Shown here piece by piece: positions 42,132 to 50,186 of a stretch of 64,000 bases of DNA. The stretch lies in assembly GCA_040752275.1 (NCBI GenBank), contig JBFMFH010000111.1:62001-126000 (forward strand), in the 5' to 3' direction. A model generated the notes under the pieces. It saw nothing but the letters and a program-made list of their open reading frames with translations, did no database searches and had not been told where the DNA came from. The position numbers and the translations under genes are program-made. Each line of letters begins with the position of its first letter. The stretch's first letter is position 1. Origin of the DNA: JBFMFH01 sp040752275 (GTDB taxonomy: Bacteria; Acidobacteriota; Vicinamibacteria; Vicinamibacterales; JAKQTR01).

Positions 42132-42218
42132 CAGTGCAGATTATAGTCATTCCCGGCCAGGTTCCTGTAGTAGAGTTCCAACGTGGCGCGTCTGTCCGAC
42201 CGGCGACGCCATCCCACC
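42132..42218. promoter_or_regulatory. Divergent promoter region
   Basis: This is the 87-bp gap between the leftward 28-codon ORF/GT-C gene and the rightward coiled-coil gene. On the minus strand it has a perfect TATAAT at 42140-42145, with no convincing -35 at 16-18 bp. On the plus strand no clear promoter is seen. The gap is more A/T-rich than the flanks. Confidence 0.5.
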
Positions 42219-42743
42219 ATGCCAGCACTCCGTTCGCTGATGACACGCGCGCTTGCCGCGATCGGGCTCGCCTCGGCGGGCACCGTCCGTGTTCTTCGCG
42301 AGCGCCTGGACGCCGCCGAGACGCGGGCTGACGCTCTGAGCACGCAGGTGGCAACGGTCAAGGCCGAGGCCCAGTCCGTCAAGTCCCGTGTCGAGGAACT
42401 CAAGGCGCAACTGGCCGCGGCCCGGACCGAGGCCCAGGCTTCGAAGTCTCGAGCTGACGAGGTCGCGAGAGAGCTGGCCGCGCTCCAGAGTGACCTGAGC
42501 CGGTCCCGCGCGCAGGTTCAGGAGCTGACCGCCAAAATCGCCACGTGGCGAACCAAGGGCGACCGGATCAAGGTCAAGCTGGCGCGAGCCGAACGGGCGG
42601 TCCAGGTCGCGAACGAACACCTGATGTCGACGGAGACGAAGCTGGATCTCGTGGAGGCCGCCATCACCGTGCTCGACACGCGGACCCGCAGGCCGCGCTC
42701 GGGATCCGCTTCTCCGGCGTCGGACGACGGACAGGTGACGTGA
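42219..42743 (+). CDS. Coiled-coil protein (scaffold or length-control-like)
   Basis: This 174-residue protein starts at ATG 42219, chosen because the N-terminus (MPALRSLMTRALAAIGLASA) then aligns with the N-terminus of the protein at 47273-48349; GTG at 42183 is in frame too. After a short hydrophobic helix, residues about 30-150 form a continuous heptad-rich coiled coil (VEELKAQLAAARTEAQASKSR). Its stop overlaps the next gene, a glycosyltransferase, as GTGA, so the two are made together. In its paralogue this coiled coil is fused to a transferase-like domain. Likely role: hold a glycosyltransferase in an oligomer or at the membrane. Confidence 0.75.
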   Translation: MPALRSLMTRALAAIGLASAGTVRVLRERLDAAETRADALSTQVATVKAEAQSVKSRVEELKAQLAAARTEAQASKSRADEVARELAALQSDLSRSRAQVQELTAKIATWRTKGDRIKVKLARAERAVQVANEHLMSTETKLDLVEAAITVLDTRTRRPRSGSASPASDDGQVT

Positions 42744-43723
42744 ACACCTCCGCACCTCCATACCTCAGCATCGTCCTCACCGGCCGCAACGATAACTACG
42801 GCGGCGACTTCAACGAGCGCTTCTTCCGGGCCCTGCGATTCAACCACACGAACCTGGCCGCGCACGGCGTCGATCACGAGGTCGTCTTCGTCGAGTGGTC
42901 TCCGCTCGCTGGCAGGCCCCATCTTTCCGACCTGCTGGCCGCCGAGTTCTCCGATCTGGCTGCCACAGCGTTGACCTGTTACGTCGTGGACCCGCGCTAC
43001 CAGGACGAGCTATCCCTGAATCCGAGCATCAAGTATCTGGAGTACCTCGCCAAGAATGTCGGTCTCCGGCGCGCGACCGGCCGGTTCGTCCTGTCGACGA
43101 ATACCGATGTCTTCTTCGGCGAGTCGGTGGTTGCCTCGCTGGCGTCGGGGCGCCTCGAGGCCGGCACCGTCTACCGCGCGCCGCGGTTCGACCTGAAGCT
43201 GGGCATCGACCAGAGTCACGTCTCCTGGGAGATGTTGGACGACGAACGCAATCAGACCCGGCGCGGGACCCTCGCGCCGCCGTTGCTCTCTGGCGCGGCT
43301 GGTGACTTCCTTCTGGCGGATCGAGAGAGCGTGCATCGTCTGAAGGGATTCAACGAGGTCTACCGCCTGGCTCGCGTCGGGATCGACGTCAACTTCCTGG
43401 TCAAGGCGTATGGGGCCGGCCTTCGGATGGCCGACATCGGCGGGCCCGTCTATCACGTCGACCACATCGGCAGCCATCGGAGCTCCAAGTCCTTGTACGA
43501 CGACAGCACGGCACCGTGGGGTCGCGGGCGCTGGCATGCGCGGACCGCGAGCTACGACAATCCCCACACGTGGGGTCTTGCGGAAGCCCCCCAGGTGGAG
43601 GTAGGGCCGCGGACGTTCCGCATCGACTTCGACTGGGCCGCGATGCCGCCGCTGGTGGAGTTGCGGCGCGTCGTCCTGCCTGTCAGGCGCGTGGGTCAGG
43701 CGGACGCGGGTGGTGACGCCTGA
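42740..43723 (+). CDS. GT-A-type glycosyltransferase-like protein
   Basis: This 327-residue protein starts with GTG at 42740 in a GTGA overlap with the coiled-coil gene. The N-terminus LSIVLTGRNDNYGGDF and FVLSTNTDVFFGE (NTD in place of DxD) resemble family 2/GT-A transferases; GAAGDFLLADRESVHRLKGFNE marks the acceptor region, with DVNFLVKAYGAGL further on. It has no membrane helices. The long acceptor lobe is unlike a standard GT2, so the family is tentative. It acts in the cytoplasm, probably together with the coiled-coil protein. Confidence 0.7.
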   Translation: MNTSAPPYLSIVLTGRNDNYGGDFNERFFRALRFNHTNLAAHGVDHEVVFVEWSPLAGRPHLSDLLAAEFSDLAATALTCYVVDPRYQDELSLNPSIKYLEYLAKNVGLRRATGRFVLSTNTDVFFGESVVASLASGRLEAGTVYRAPRFDLKLGIDQSHVSWEMLDDERNQTRRGTLAPPLLSGAAGDFLLADRESVHRLKGFNEVYRLARVGIDVNFLVKAYGAGLRMADIGGPVYHVDHIGSHRSSKSLYDDSTAPWGRGRWHARTASYDNPHTWGLAEAPQVEVGPRTFRIDFDWAAMPPLVELRRVVLPVRRVGQADAGGDA

Positions 43724-43742
43724 CGCACGGGACAGGTCGTCG

Positions 43743-44747
43743 ATGAGCGCGGCGTACTGGCGGGAGCAGCGGGTTCTGGTCGGCGGCGGCTGCGGCTTCC
43801 TGGGTTCGTACCTGGTTCCGCTGCTTGCCGACTCGGGTGCCCGGATCACGGTTGTCGACAATCTCGCCTCGGGGCACCCGGACGCTCTGGCCCCCGTGGC
43901 GGGTCGTGTCGAGTTCGTGGAAGCGGATCTCTCGGACCCGGCCGTCTGCGACCGTCACATGCACGGGAAGACGGCGGTGCTCAACCTGGCCGCACGCGCG
44001 TTCGGCATGGACTACTCGCGCAGCCACCACGGCCAGATGCTGGTGCACAACCTGCTCTGCACACTGGCGCCCCTCGAGGCGGCCAGACGTCACGGCGTGA
44101 CGGATTACCTGGTCGTGAGTTCCTCCTGCGTGTATCCAGACGATGGCCCGACGCCGACACCGGAGCTGGAGGCGTTCTCGGGCAGACCGGAAGCCGTCAA
44201 TGAAGGATACGGCTGGGCCAAGCGCATCCAGGAACTGGCGGGCACTTACTTCGCTGCCGAGCACAGGATGCGCGTCACGATTGTCCGCCCGTTCAACGTT
44301 TACGGCGGCCGTTACCGCTGGCGCGACGCGCAGACGGCGCACGTGGTGCCGTCTCTCGTCAAGCGCGTTATGGACGGCGAAGATCCTCTCATCGTCTGGG
44401 GCAGCGGGCAGCAGCGGCGCAACCTCCTCCATGGCAGCGATGCGGCCGAGCTGATGCTTCGGGTCGTGGAAAGCGCACCGGGCCCGGAGCCCGTCAACAT
44501 CGGTTACGAGGATGACACCTCGATCTCGGAGTTGGTCGATCTGATCTGCGAGGTGGCGGGCGTTCGGCCGGCCGTTGTATTCGACACGTCCAAGCCGGAG
44601 GGTCGCTTCCGGAAGTCCGCCGACGCCACGCGCTTGCGCCTGCTCACCGGTGGCTACACTCCGCGCGTCTCGCTCCGCGAGGGTCTGCTGGACATGAAGG
44701 GGTGGTACGACCGGACGTTCGGTCGGGGCGAGAGATCAGCAGGCTGA
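43743..44747 (+). CDS. NAD-dependent sugar epimerase/dehydratase (extended SDR)
   Basis: The protein has 334 residues from ATG at 43743 (MSAAYWREQ), with an AGG about 10 bases before; GTG at 43710 is an alternative that would overlap the previous gene. It has GGGCGFLGSYLV (Rossmann loop), LNLAARAFGMDYS, SSSCVYPDD, catalytic YGWAKRIQE (YxxxK) and RPFNVYGGRYRWRD. The CVYP and YGGRYRW segments are those of GDP-fucose synthase/GDP-mannose 3,5-epimerase relatives. It is the last gene of the rightward block, 20 bp from the convergent GT-C gene. Confidence 0.87.
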   Translation: MSAAYWREQRVLVGGGCGFLGSYLVPLLADSGARITVVDNLASGHPDALAPVAGRVEFVEADLSDPAVCDRHMHGKTAVLNLAARAFGMDYSRSHHGQMLVHNLLCTLAPLEAARRHGVTDYLVVSSSCVYPDDGPTPTPELEAFSGRPEAVNEGYGWAKRIQELAGTYFAAEHRMRVTIVRPFNVYGGRYRWRDAQTAHVVPSLVKRVMDGEDPLIVWGSGQQRRNLLHGSDAAELMLRVVESAPGPEPVNIGYEDDTSISELVDLICEVAGVRPAVVFDTSKPEGRFRKSADATRLRLLTGGYTPRVSLREGLLDMKGWYDRTFGRGERSAG

Positions 44748-44767
44748 GGACGGCCGGCGCGTTTCGT

Positions 44768-46537
44768 TCATCTGAAGCAGGGCAGGTCCAGCGGCTCGTA
44801 GCGGCGTACTGGTGACACGGACTTGGACACGAAGAACGCCAGGGTGAGGTTCCCGTCGAGAATCCGTTCACCGGCGGGCAGGTACTGCTCGTCGAGATAG
44901 GCGATGATGAGCGGAAACGAGCCGCGGAAGCCCTCGTGTCCCTCCCCGCCTGCCAGCACGACGATCGGGACGCTCTGCCGGCGAATCCGCTCGATCGTCA
45001 ACTTCTGAGCGCCGGTGCTCCGGAAGAACCCGGGCCGCAGATCGGCGTGCCCACCCGCGAACGCGCGCTGCGAGAGTGCGATCACCTGCGGTAAGTACGG
45101 CGCCACGAACACGCGGTCGGCTGGTCGAGTGCAGTCCCGCAGGTAGAAGGTCAGATCCATCGCGCGAGGGCTGTTGTGCTCGGTCCATCGCTCCAGCGGC
45201 CAGGTTGACGCGAACGCCTTCGCGATGTCGCCGGCGCGGTCGACGGCCTTTGACGGCCCATCGAGAAGGCGGGCCTTGTCGAGCCGCCGTCGGAGATCGT
45301 GGCTCAACGTCACGGCCAGCAGGGTGACCAGGGCGAGGACGACCAGTCCCACGCCGCTCGCCGTGACCCGGGGGAACTTCGCCGCAGGTGGTTGAAGCGC
45401 TGCGGATCCTCCTCGCACCATCCGAACCGTCGCGGCAACAATCCACGCCAGGAGAATGGCGTGGGGCACCGACGGGTCGGCCAGCCGAGCCCCGAGCGGC
45501 CCCCGCAGGAAGCCGGCGTTCAGCACGATGCCCATGACGGCAACCGTGGAGATCTTCGCGGCCGCGTTGGGCCACCCCTGCCGGCCGGCACTCGAGGCCA
45601 GGCCCATGAGGCCGAGCGCCAGGAACGGCACCGCGATCTCCAGGTAGTACAGCCAGGCGATCCGGTTGTCCCTGATCACGGCGACCGGGCGCGTCAAGAC
45701 GTCCCCGTGGCGAGCGTCCCCTGAGATCCCGTCTGGGTTATCCATGAGTCCCGGCCACTTCACGGGGGCGCGCTCCCGATCGCGCTCGGCCCAGGCATAG
45801 GCTTCCTTCAGGTACGCCGTCATCCCTCCGTTCATCTGGACGAACAGGACGTACGGCGACAGCAGCGCGATAACCATGAGCGCGTACAGGCAGGCATGCC
45901 GGGCGCGGTCACGCCACCCGACACTCTTCATGAAGATGAGCAGTGCCGCCATCGACAACGCGACGAACACTCCATGGTCGTGCCGGAACAGAGAGCCAAT
46001 CACCGTAACGAGCGCGATCCAGAAGCTCCGCTGGAGCGTGGGACGGTCCGCGAACGCCCACAGTGCCGGTATCGCGACGACATAGACGAGGATCTTCGGG
46101 TAGTTGTAGAAGCGGGGCTCGAGCAGGATCTGGAAGAGCGCGGCGGCCACTCCGAGCATCCTCGACCCGGATGCCCTGGCCGCCAGCCAGTAGGTGGCCG
46201 CCGCCCCAACCGACAGCGCCGTGACGCAGAAGACGATTTCGGGGAGCGTGCCGCGGCCCCCCAGCCACTGCACCGCGGCGCCGACATAGTAGAAGAGTGG
46301 CGCCCCGTGGTCAACGAAATCGCGGACAGGTAGATCGCCGAACAGGATCTGCCAGCCACGCACCAGGTAGAAGAAGTGGTCGTCGGTCAGACCGGCGTAG
46401 GCGCCGCCGGGGTCGTTGAATCGCAACAACCACGAGAACGCGAAGATGATCGCGGCGATCGCCACCGAGCCAACGGTTCTCGAGCGGACCGAAGCGTTCA
46501 CCGGACTGTTCTTGGTGTGGCTGGCGCCAGCGGGCAC
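44768..46537 (-). CDS. GT-C-type polytopic glycosyltransferase (ArnT/PMT-like)
   Basis: This 589-residue protein is taken from GTG at 46537, just after the previous stop, with AGG about 6 bases before. It has membrane helices throughout residues 20-430, the loop YAGLTDDHFFYLVRGW and GDLPVRDFVDHGAPLFYYV, then LEPRFYNYPKILVYV and a soluble C-terminus ending CFR. It is clearly homologous along its whole length to the protein at 40315-42048, yet lies on the other side of an inverted three-gene block. It likely moves a different sugar from a polyprenyl-phosphate donor. Start choice is uncertain. Confidence 0.75.
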   Translation of the reverse strand: MPAGASHTKNSPVNASVRSRTVGSVAIAAIIFAFSWLLRFNDPGGAYAGLTDDHFFYLVRGWQILFGDLPVRDFVDHGAPLFYYVGAAVQWLGGRGTLPEIVFCVTALSVGAAATYWLAARASGSRMLGVAAALFQILLEPRFYNYPKILVYVVAIPALWAFADRPTLQRSFWIALVTVIGSLFRHDHGVFVALSMAALLIFMKSVGWRDRARHACLYALMVIALLSPYVLFVQMNGGMTAYLKEAYAWAERDRERAPVKWPGLMDNPDGISGDARHGDVLTRPVAVIRDNRIAWLYYLEIAVPFLALGLMGLASSAGRQGWPNAAAKISTVAVMGIVLNAGFLRGPLGARLADPSVPHAILLAWIVAATVRMVRGGSAALQPPAAKFPRVTASGVGLVVLALVTLLAVTLSHDLRRRLDKARLLDGPSKAVDRAGDIAKAFASTWPLERWTEHNSPRAMDLTFYLRDCTRPADRVFVAPYLPQVIALSQRAFAGGHADLRPGFFRSTGAQKLTIERIRRQSVPIVVLAGGEGHEGFRGSFPLIIAYLDEQYLPAGERILDGNLTLAFFVSKSVSPVRRYEPLDLPCFR

Positions 46538-46542
46538 AGAGC

Positions 46543-47313
46543 CTATGGCTTGGGTTCGGAACTGACCGCAACTGCCAGAAGAACGCCGAGGAAGACCACG
46601 TGTGCGATCCCGGCAATCGTCGTCCACAGCGCGAGGCGGGCTATCGGATGCGAGCCTGCACGGAGGCGGTCAGCCACCCTCTTGGCCACCGTGTCACGCG
46701 TGGCACGAGTCTCGAATGCCAGGTGGCCCGCCTGCTGCTGCTCTTCGGCAATGAGCATCCCCTCCAGGTCAGCGCGGTCCTGGGTCACGAGCAGCCTGAC
46801 GCCGACCGGAGCATGGATGGCAATGCGATAGCGATGCCCCTTGGAATCCTCGATCGGGTCGAAATTCCAGGCGAAGCGCCGGGCGCGTGCGAACGTGTGC
46901 ACAGGCGTCGTCATCCGGCGCACGAGACGTTCGCTCGCATCGCGGATACGCGGATCCAGGTCGGCAGCATCCCACACCTCGAACACCACGTCCCCGCCCT
47001 GGTTGGTTGAATCCAGCGTCAGCGGATACACCGACAGCCCCGAGAACCCGGGCGCACCCATCCTGAAGGTCTGGAACATCCCGCTGGACGCCGACTTCGC
47101 CGCCGCTGTGTTGAATGGAATGATGTTGGGGAAAGCGGATGGGAGCCCGACCGGCTGCCAGAAGAGCAGGTACGCCTCGGCGGCGAGGATGAAGATGAAC
47201 CCGCCGAGTGCCAAGCGTCCGGCCGGGCGAAGCCAGACGCCGCGCCAGTTCTGCAGGAGCGCCAGCGCTCTGTTACGCCAAGAAGGAGCGCGCCAGGCGA
47301 ATCGTGTCGACAT
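46543..47313 (-). CDS. Two-helix membrane protein with extracytoplasmic domain, unknown
   Basis: The protein has 256 residues from ATG at 47313, the only start that keeps the N-terminal helix; it overlaps the upstream gene by 41 bp. One N-terminal helix (LGGFIFILAAEAYLLFW) and one C-terminal helix (AGIAHVVFLGVLLAVAV) flank a soluble domain of about 150 residues (STNQGGDVVFEVWDAADLD, RRFAWNFDPIEDSKGHRY), which should face the periplasm. That topology resembles polysaccharide co-polymerases (Wzz) but no Wzz motif is seen. It precedes the GT-C gene. Function unknown. Confidence 0.6.
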   Translation of the reverse strand: MSTRFAWRAPSWRNRALALLQNWRGVWLRPAGRLALGGFIFILAAEAYLLFWQPVGLPSAFPNIIPFNTAAAKSASSGMFQTFRMGAPGFSGLSVYPLTLDSTNQGGDVVFEVWDAADLDPRIRDASERLVRRMTTPVHTFARARRFAWNFDPIEDSKGHRYRIAIHAPVGVRLLVTQDRADLEGMLIAEEQQQAGHLAFETRATRDTVAKRVADRLRAGSHPIARLALWTTIAGIAHVVFLGVLLAVAVSSEPKP

Positions 47314-48349
47314 CGTATGCTTCGTAGGCCTTCCCGGTCGAGGCCTGCTGTCCGACAAACGCCGGACGCTCGCCGAAGTCCGGCGGACGAACGTCCCGGA
47401 GCCGGTCGAAGTAGAGGTGCTCCAGATACACGCCGTTGGGCTCGTCGACCTGTCGGTAGGCATCCAGCAGTCGGTCTTCGAAGACCTGGAGCCCGCATCT
47501 GAAGAACACGGTGTTGGCCTTCGGCTTCTGTCCCGGTTTGCCGATCTTCCTGAAGAAAGCCTCGGCGCTCGTCGTGAGCTCGCTCACGAGATCGAAGTTG
47601 CGGACGAACACACGGCCCGAAATCTTGTAGAACGTCTCGCCCATTCGGAGCAGCCGGCTGTGGGCGAACACGTGCTCCAGGATCTCGCCGTCGCCGTATC
47701 CCTTGCCCCGCTGCGCCGCATGTGTGTTGCCGTCGAAGACCAGCACCTCGACTTCCTTGCCGGCGGCCTCCAGGAATCGAACGATCCTCGAGAAGTCGAA
47801 GCCGGTATTGCTGTTCTCGGCGAGAACAACGCGACGCACGCGCTTCGGCTGCGCCCACGACACGAGGGCGCAGAGGTAGTGAAGGGTTCGTTCGTGCTCG
47901 TCGCGGATCACCAGGTACGGAGTGGCGGCCGCCGTGAACGTCGCCGTCATGACCAGCGTCTCGTCCCCAGACGAGACGACCCGCACCGTTCCGGAGCCTG
48001 ATGTCGCCTTCAGCTCCTCGGCCATCGCGCGGCCGCGGAGGCGCTGCGCCGCCACCCTTGCCGACGACACCTGCTGCTCGAGGGTCTCGGCGCGAGTCTT
48101 CCAAGCCGCCGATCCGGACTCCGCTTCCACCAGCCGGAGCTTGAGTGCTTCCACTTCCCGCTCGAATCCGTCTGCTCTGGCTCTCGCCTCCTTCAGCTTG
48201 GCTCGGACGTCCGCCAGCTGACTCTTCAGCGCGGCGGCCCGCGCGCCAGCGGTCCCAAGACGCCCGGTCAGCATGTGCACCGACCTGGCAGACGCAAGCC
48301 CGAAGACGGCGAGCAGCTTTGTGAAGGCCGATCGGAGACCTGCTGTCAT
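47273..48349 (-). CDS. Coiled-coil plus transferase-like protein of capsule/O-antigen type
   Basis: The protein has 358 residues. Residues 1-100 (LLAVFGLASARSVHMLTGRL, then heptads such as KSQLADVRAKLKEARAR) are homologous to the separate coiled-coil protein at 42219-42743. Residues about 125-350 carry SNTGFDFSRIVRFLEAAG, QRGKGYGDGEILEHVF and FYKISGRVFVRNFDL, a pattern I associate with uncharacterised transferase-like proteins of capsule and O-antigen loci. It is probably cytoplasmic and membrane-linked by the N-terminal helix. Activity inferred, not proven. Confidence 0.65.
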   Translation of the reverse strand: MTAGLRSAFTKLLAVFGLASARSVHMLTGRLGTAGARAAALKSQLADVRAKLKEARARADGFEREVEALKLRLVEAESGSAAWKTRAETLEQQVSSARVAAQRLRGRAMAEELKATSGSGTVRVVSSGDETLVMTATFTAAATPYLVIRDEHERTLHYLCALVSWAQPKRVRRVVLAENSNTGFDFSRIVRFLEAAGKEVEVLVFDGNTHAAQRGKGYGDGEILEHVFAHSRLLRMGETFYKISGRVFVRNFDLVSELTTSAEAFFRKIGKPGQKPKANTVFFRCGLQVFEDRLLDAYRQVDEPNGVYLEHLYFDRLRDVRPPDFGERPAFVGQQASTGKAYEAYDVDTIRLARSFLA

Positions 48350-48431
48350 CGGAATGGACGCCGCGCGCTGTCAGGCTTGCCCAACACAACGGCAGGCCCG
48401 GTCACGAGGAACGCGAGCCGGCGCGTGTGAC

Positions 48432-50186
48432 CTACCGCTCAGCCAACACGCGAACGGTCCCGAATCTTCGAATCTCTTTGTATCTTCGGGCAATGTAGTC
48501 GTCCAGCAGCGTCACGCCACTCGGAACGCTCGACAGGTTGGGCTCCTCGACGTCGTCCCAGCGATCATCAAGAATCAGCAGCCGTGGAGGATTTCCCTGC
48601 ATCTCTGCAACGATCTGCCGCTGTATGCGGCTTTCCGTCTGGACGCCTGGATGTAGTTCGTACCACTTCGTCACGGGCCGGCGTTCCACAAGAAAGTAGA
48701 ACGCGACCGCGTTGACGAAGATCTTGTCGTGGCGTCCGACTCCCACGTAGATGCGATCACCTTCCCGAGTTGTCTCCTTGACGAAGAGAGCAGCACGAAC
48801 GTAGTCCGGATCGGCTCTGCCGCACGTCAATCTCGGCAAGACCGGGTCGCTGCACGCAGAAGCCAGGACGGACTTCCCGCTGCCGAGGTCCTGGAGCCCG
48901 GTTCCCACGTCGCGGATTCCTGGCGCGCTCGCCACGCCCAGGATGGCAACGAGGAATAATGACCCGCCCATCACCGCAGTCTTCTGAACGCCGCCCTTCT
49001 GGCTCACTTGTGAGATGGACCACGCCAGGAGAAGAACGGAGAGGACGATCGCCGGCGCCATGTGGAGTGGAGAGACCCGGACAAGGCCCTTCGCGGCGAA
49101 CAGCACGCTGGTTGCCCCTGTGAGGAGGACGAGGAACGAGCCGTCATCAACCGCTCTCGTTGGCTCAACGCCGCGCGCGCTGTGCGCGCCGGGTCTCCGC
49201 GCCCAGACAGCCGCCGCCAAGGCGCTGGCGCCGAATGGAACGTAGACGCTGAAGAGCCCCACATTGTCCAAGTTCTGGATCGACGACCTCAGGGCATCGA
49301 CTCCTGGCCATGGCAGCGAGCGCACGCGGGGATAGACGAAGAACGGAATGCGTACCAGGTTCTCCCACAGATCCGGGGCTGGAATGCTGACCAGCAGGAC
49401 GGCGCTCACAGGCAATACGACTGTCGCGACCCCAGCGACGTAGTACCCGATCGCCCCGCCCGCTGAGAGAAGCGCGCGGCGCACCTGGCCGGGCGGACTC
49501 GCCGTCGCGAATTGAACCAGTGTTGTCGTCGCCGCCGCCAGTACGCAGGCAACGCCAAGGTCGTGCCTGAAGCAGGCCGCGAGACCAGTCGTCACGCCGG
49601 CGGCGATCAGGAAGCACCTGCGCCCGGCCATTCCCTGTTCCAGCAGTGACATGGCCAACAGCGCGAGGGCCAGAGCCGGGAATATCGGGAATGCGTCGTC
49701 CTTGGCTCCGATCAAGATGCCCAACGTGAGTGTCGCGCCGGCCAGGGCCAGCAGGCCCCCTGACGTGCGCCTGACTCCTGCATAGATGGCGAGCACGATC
49801 GCGGACTTCGAGACGATTCCAATGGCACGCGCAACGATGGGTACCGCTCCGAAGACGTTGAACAGCCAGGCCGTCAGATAGAACTGACCGGGTCCGTACA
49901 TCGTCCAGAAGTCCCGGTATGGGAGCTTCCCGGCACGGATGGAATCGGCGCCGACGAGGATGATCCCTTCGTCATACAGGTTGACGCCTGGACCATACGC
50001 GAGCAGTTGCGCAATCAGGGCGAATCCGAAGACCAGGGCATGGACATGCCACTGATCGGCCGAACTGGTCGCGCCTGTCCTCTTCTCAGGAATCGGCACG
50101 CTGTCGCCGTCGCGTCCACATCCAGCCGTCGTCGGCCGCCTCCTTGGACGGGGCCGCTGGTGTCCTCCTGAAGCGGCGTCAGGCAT
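48432..50186 (-). CDS. GT-C-type polytopic glycosyltransferase (ArnT/PMT-like)
   Basis: The protein has 584 residues from ATG at 50186, overlapping the previous stop by 8 bp. The N-terminal 45 residues are soluble and basic. About ten membrane helices follow, with the early loop VNLYDEGIILVGADSIRAGKLPYRDFW (Asp-Glu pair and the LPYRDFW segment of ArnT-like enzymes), and a soluble C-terminal domain of roughly 180 residues containing GVGRHDKIFV and LLILDDRWDD. It is more distant from the two other GT-C proteins here. It should transfer a sugar from a lipid-linked donor on the outer face of the inner membrane. Confidence 0.75.
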   Translation of the reverse strand: MPDAASGGHQRPRPRRRPTTAGCGRDGDSVPIPEKRTGATSSADQWHVHALVFGFALIAQLLAYGPGVNLYDEGIILVGADSIRAGKLPYRDFWTMYGPGQFYLTAWLFNVFGAVPIVARAIGIVSKSAIVLAIYAGVRRTSGGLLALAGATLTLGILIGAKDDAFPIFPALALALLAMSLLEQGMAGRRCFLIAAGVTTGLAACFRHDLGVACVLAAATTTLVQFATASPPGQVRRALLSAGGAIGYYVAGVATVVLPVSAVLLVSIPAPDLWENLVRIPFFVYPRVRSLPWPGVDALRSSIQNLDNVGLFSVYVPFGASALAAAVWARRPGAHSARGVEPTRAVDDGSFLVLLTGATSVLFAAKGLVRVSPLHMAPAIVLSVLLLAWSISQVSQKGGVQKTAVMGGSLFLVAILGVASAPGIRDVGTGLQDLGSGKSVLASACSDPVLPRLTCGRADPDYVRAALFVKETTREGDRIYVGVGRHDKIFVNAVAFYFLVERRPVTKWYELHPGVQTESRIQRQIVAEMQGNPPRLLILDDRWDDVEEPNLSSVPSGVTLLDDYIARRYKEIRRFGTVRVLAER

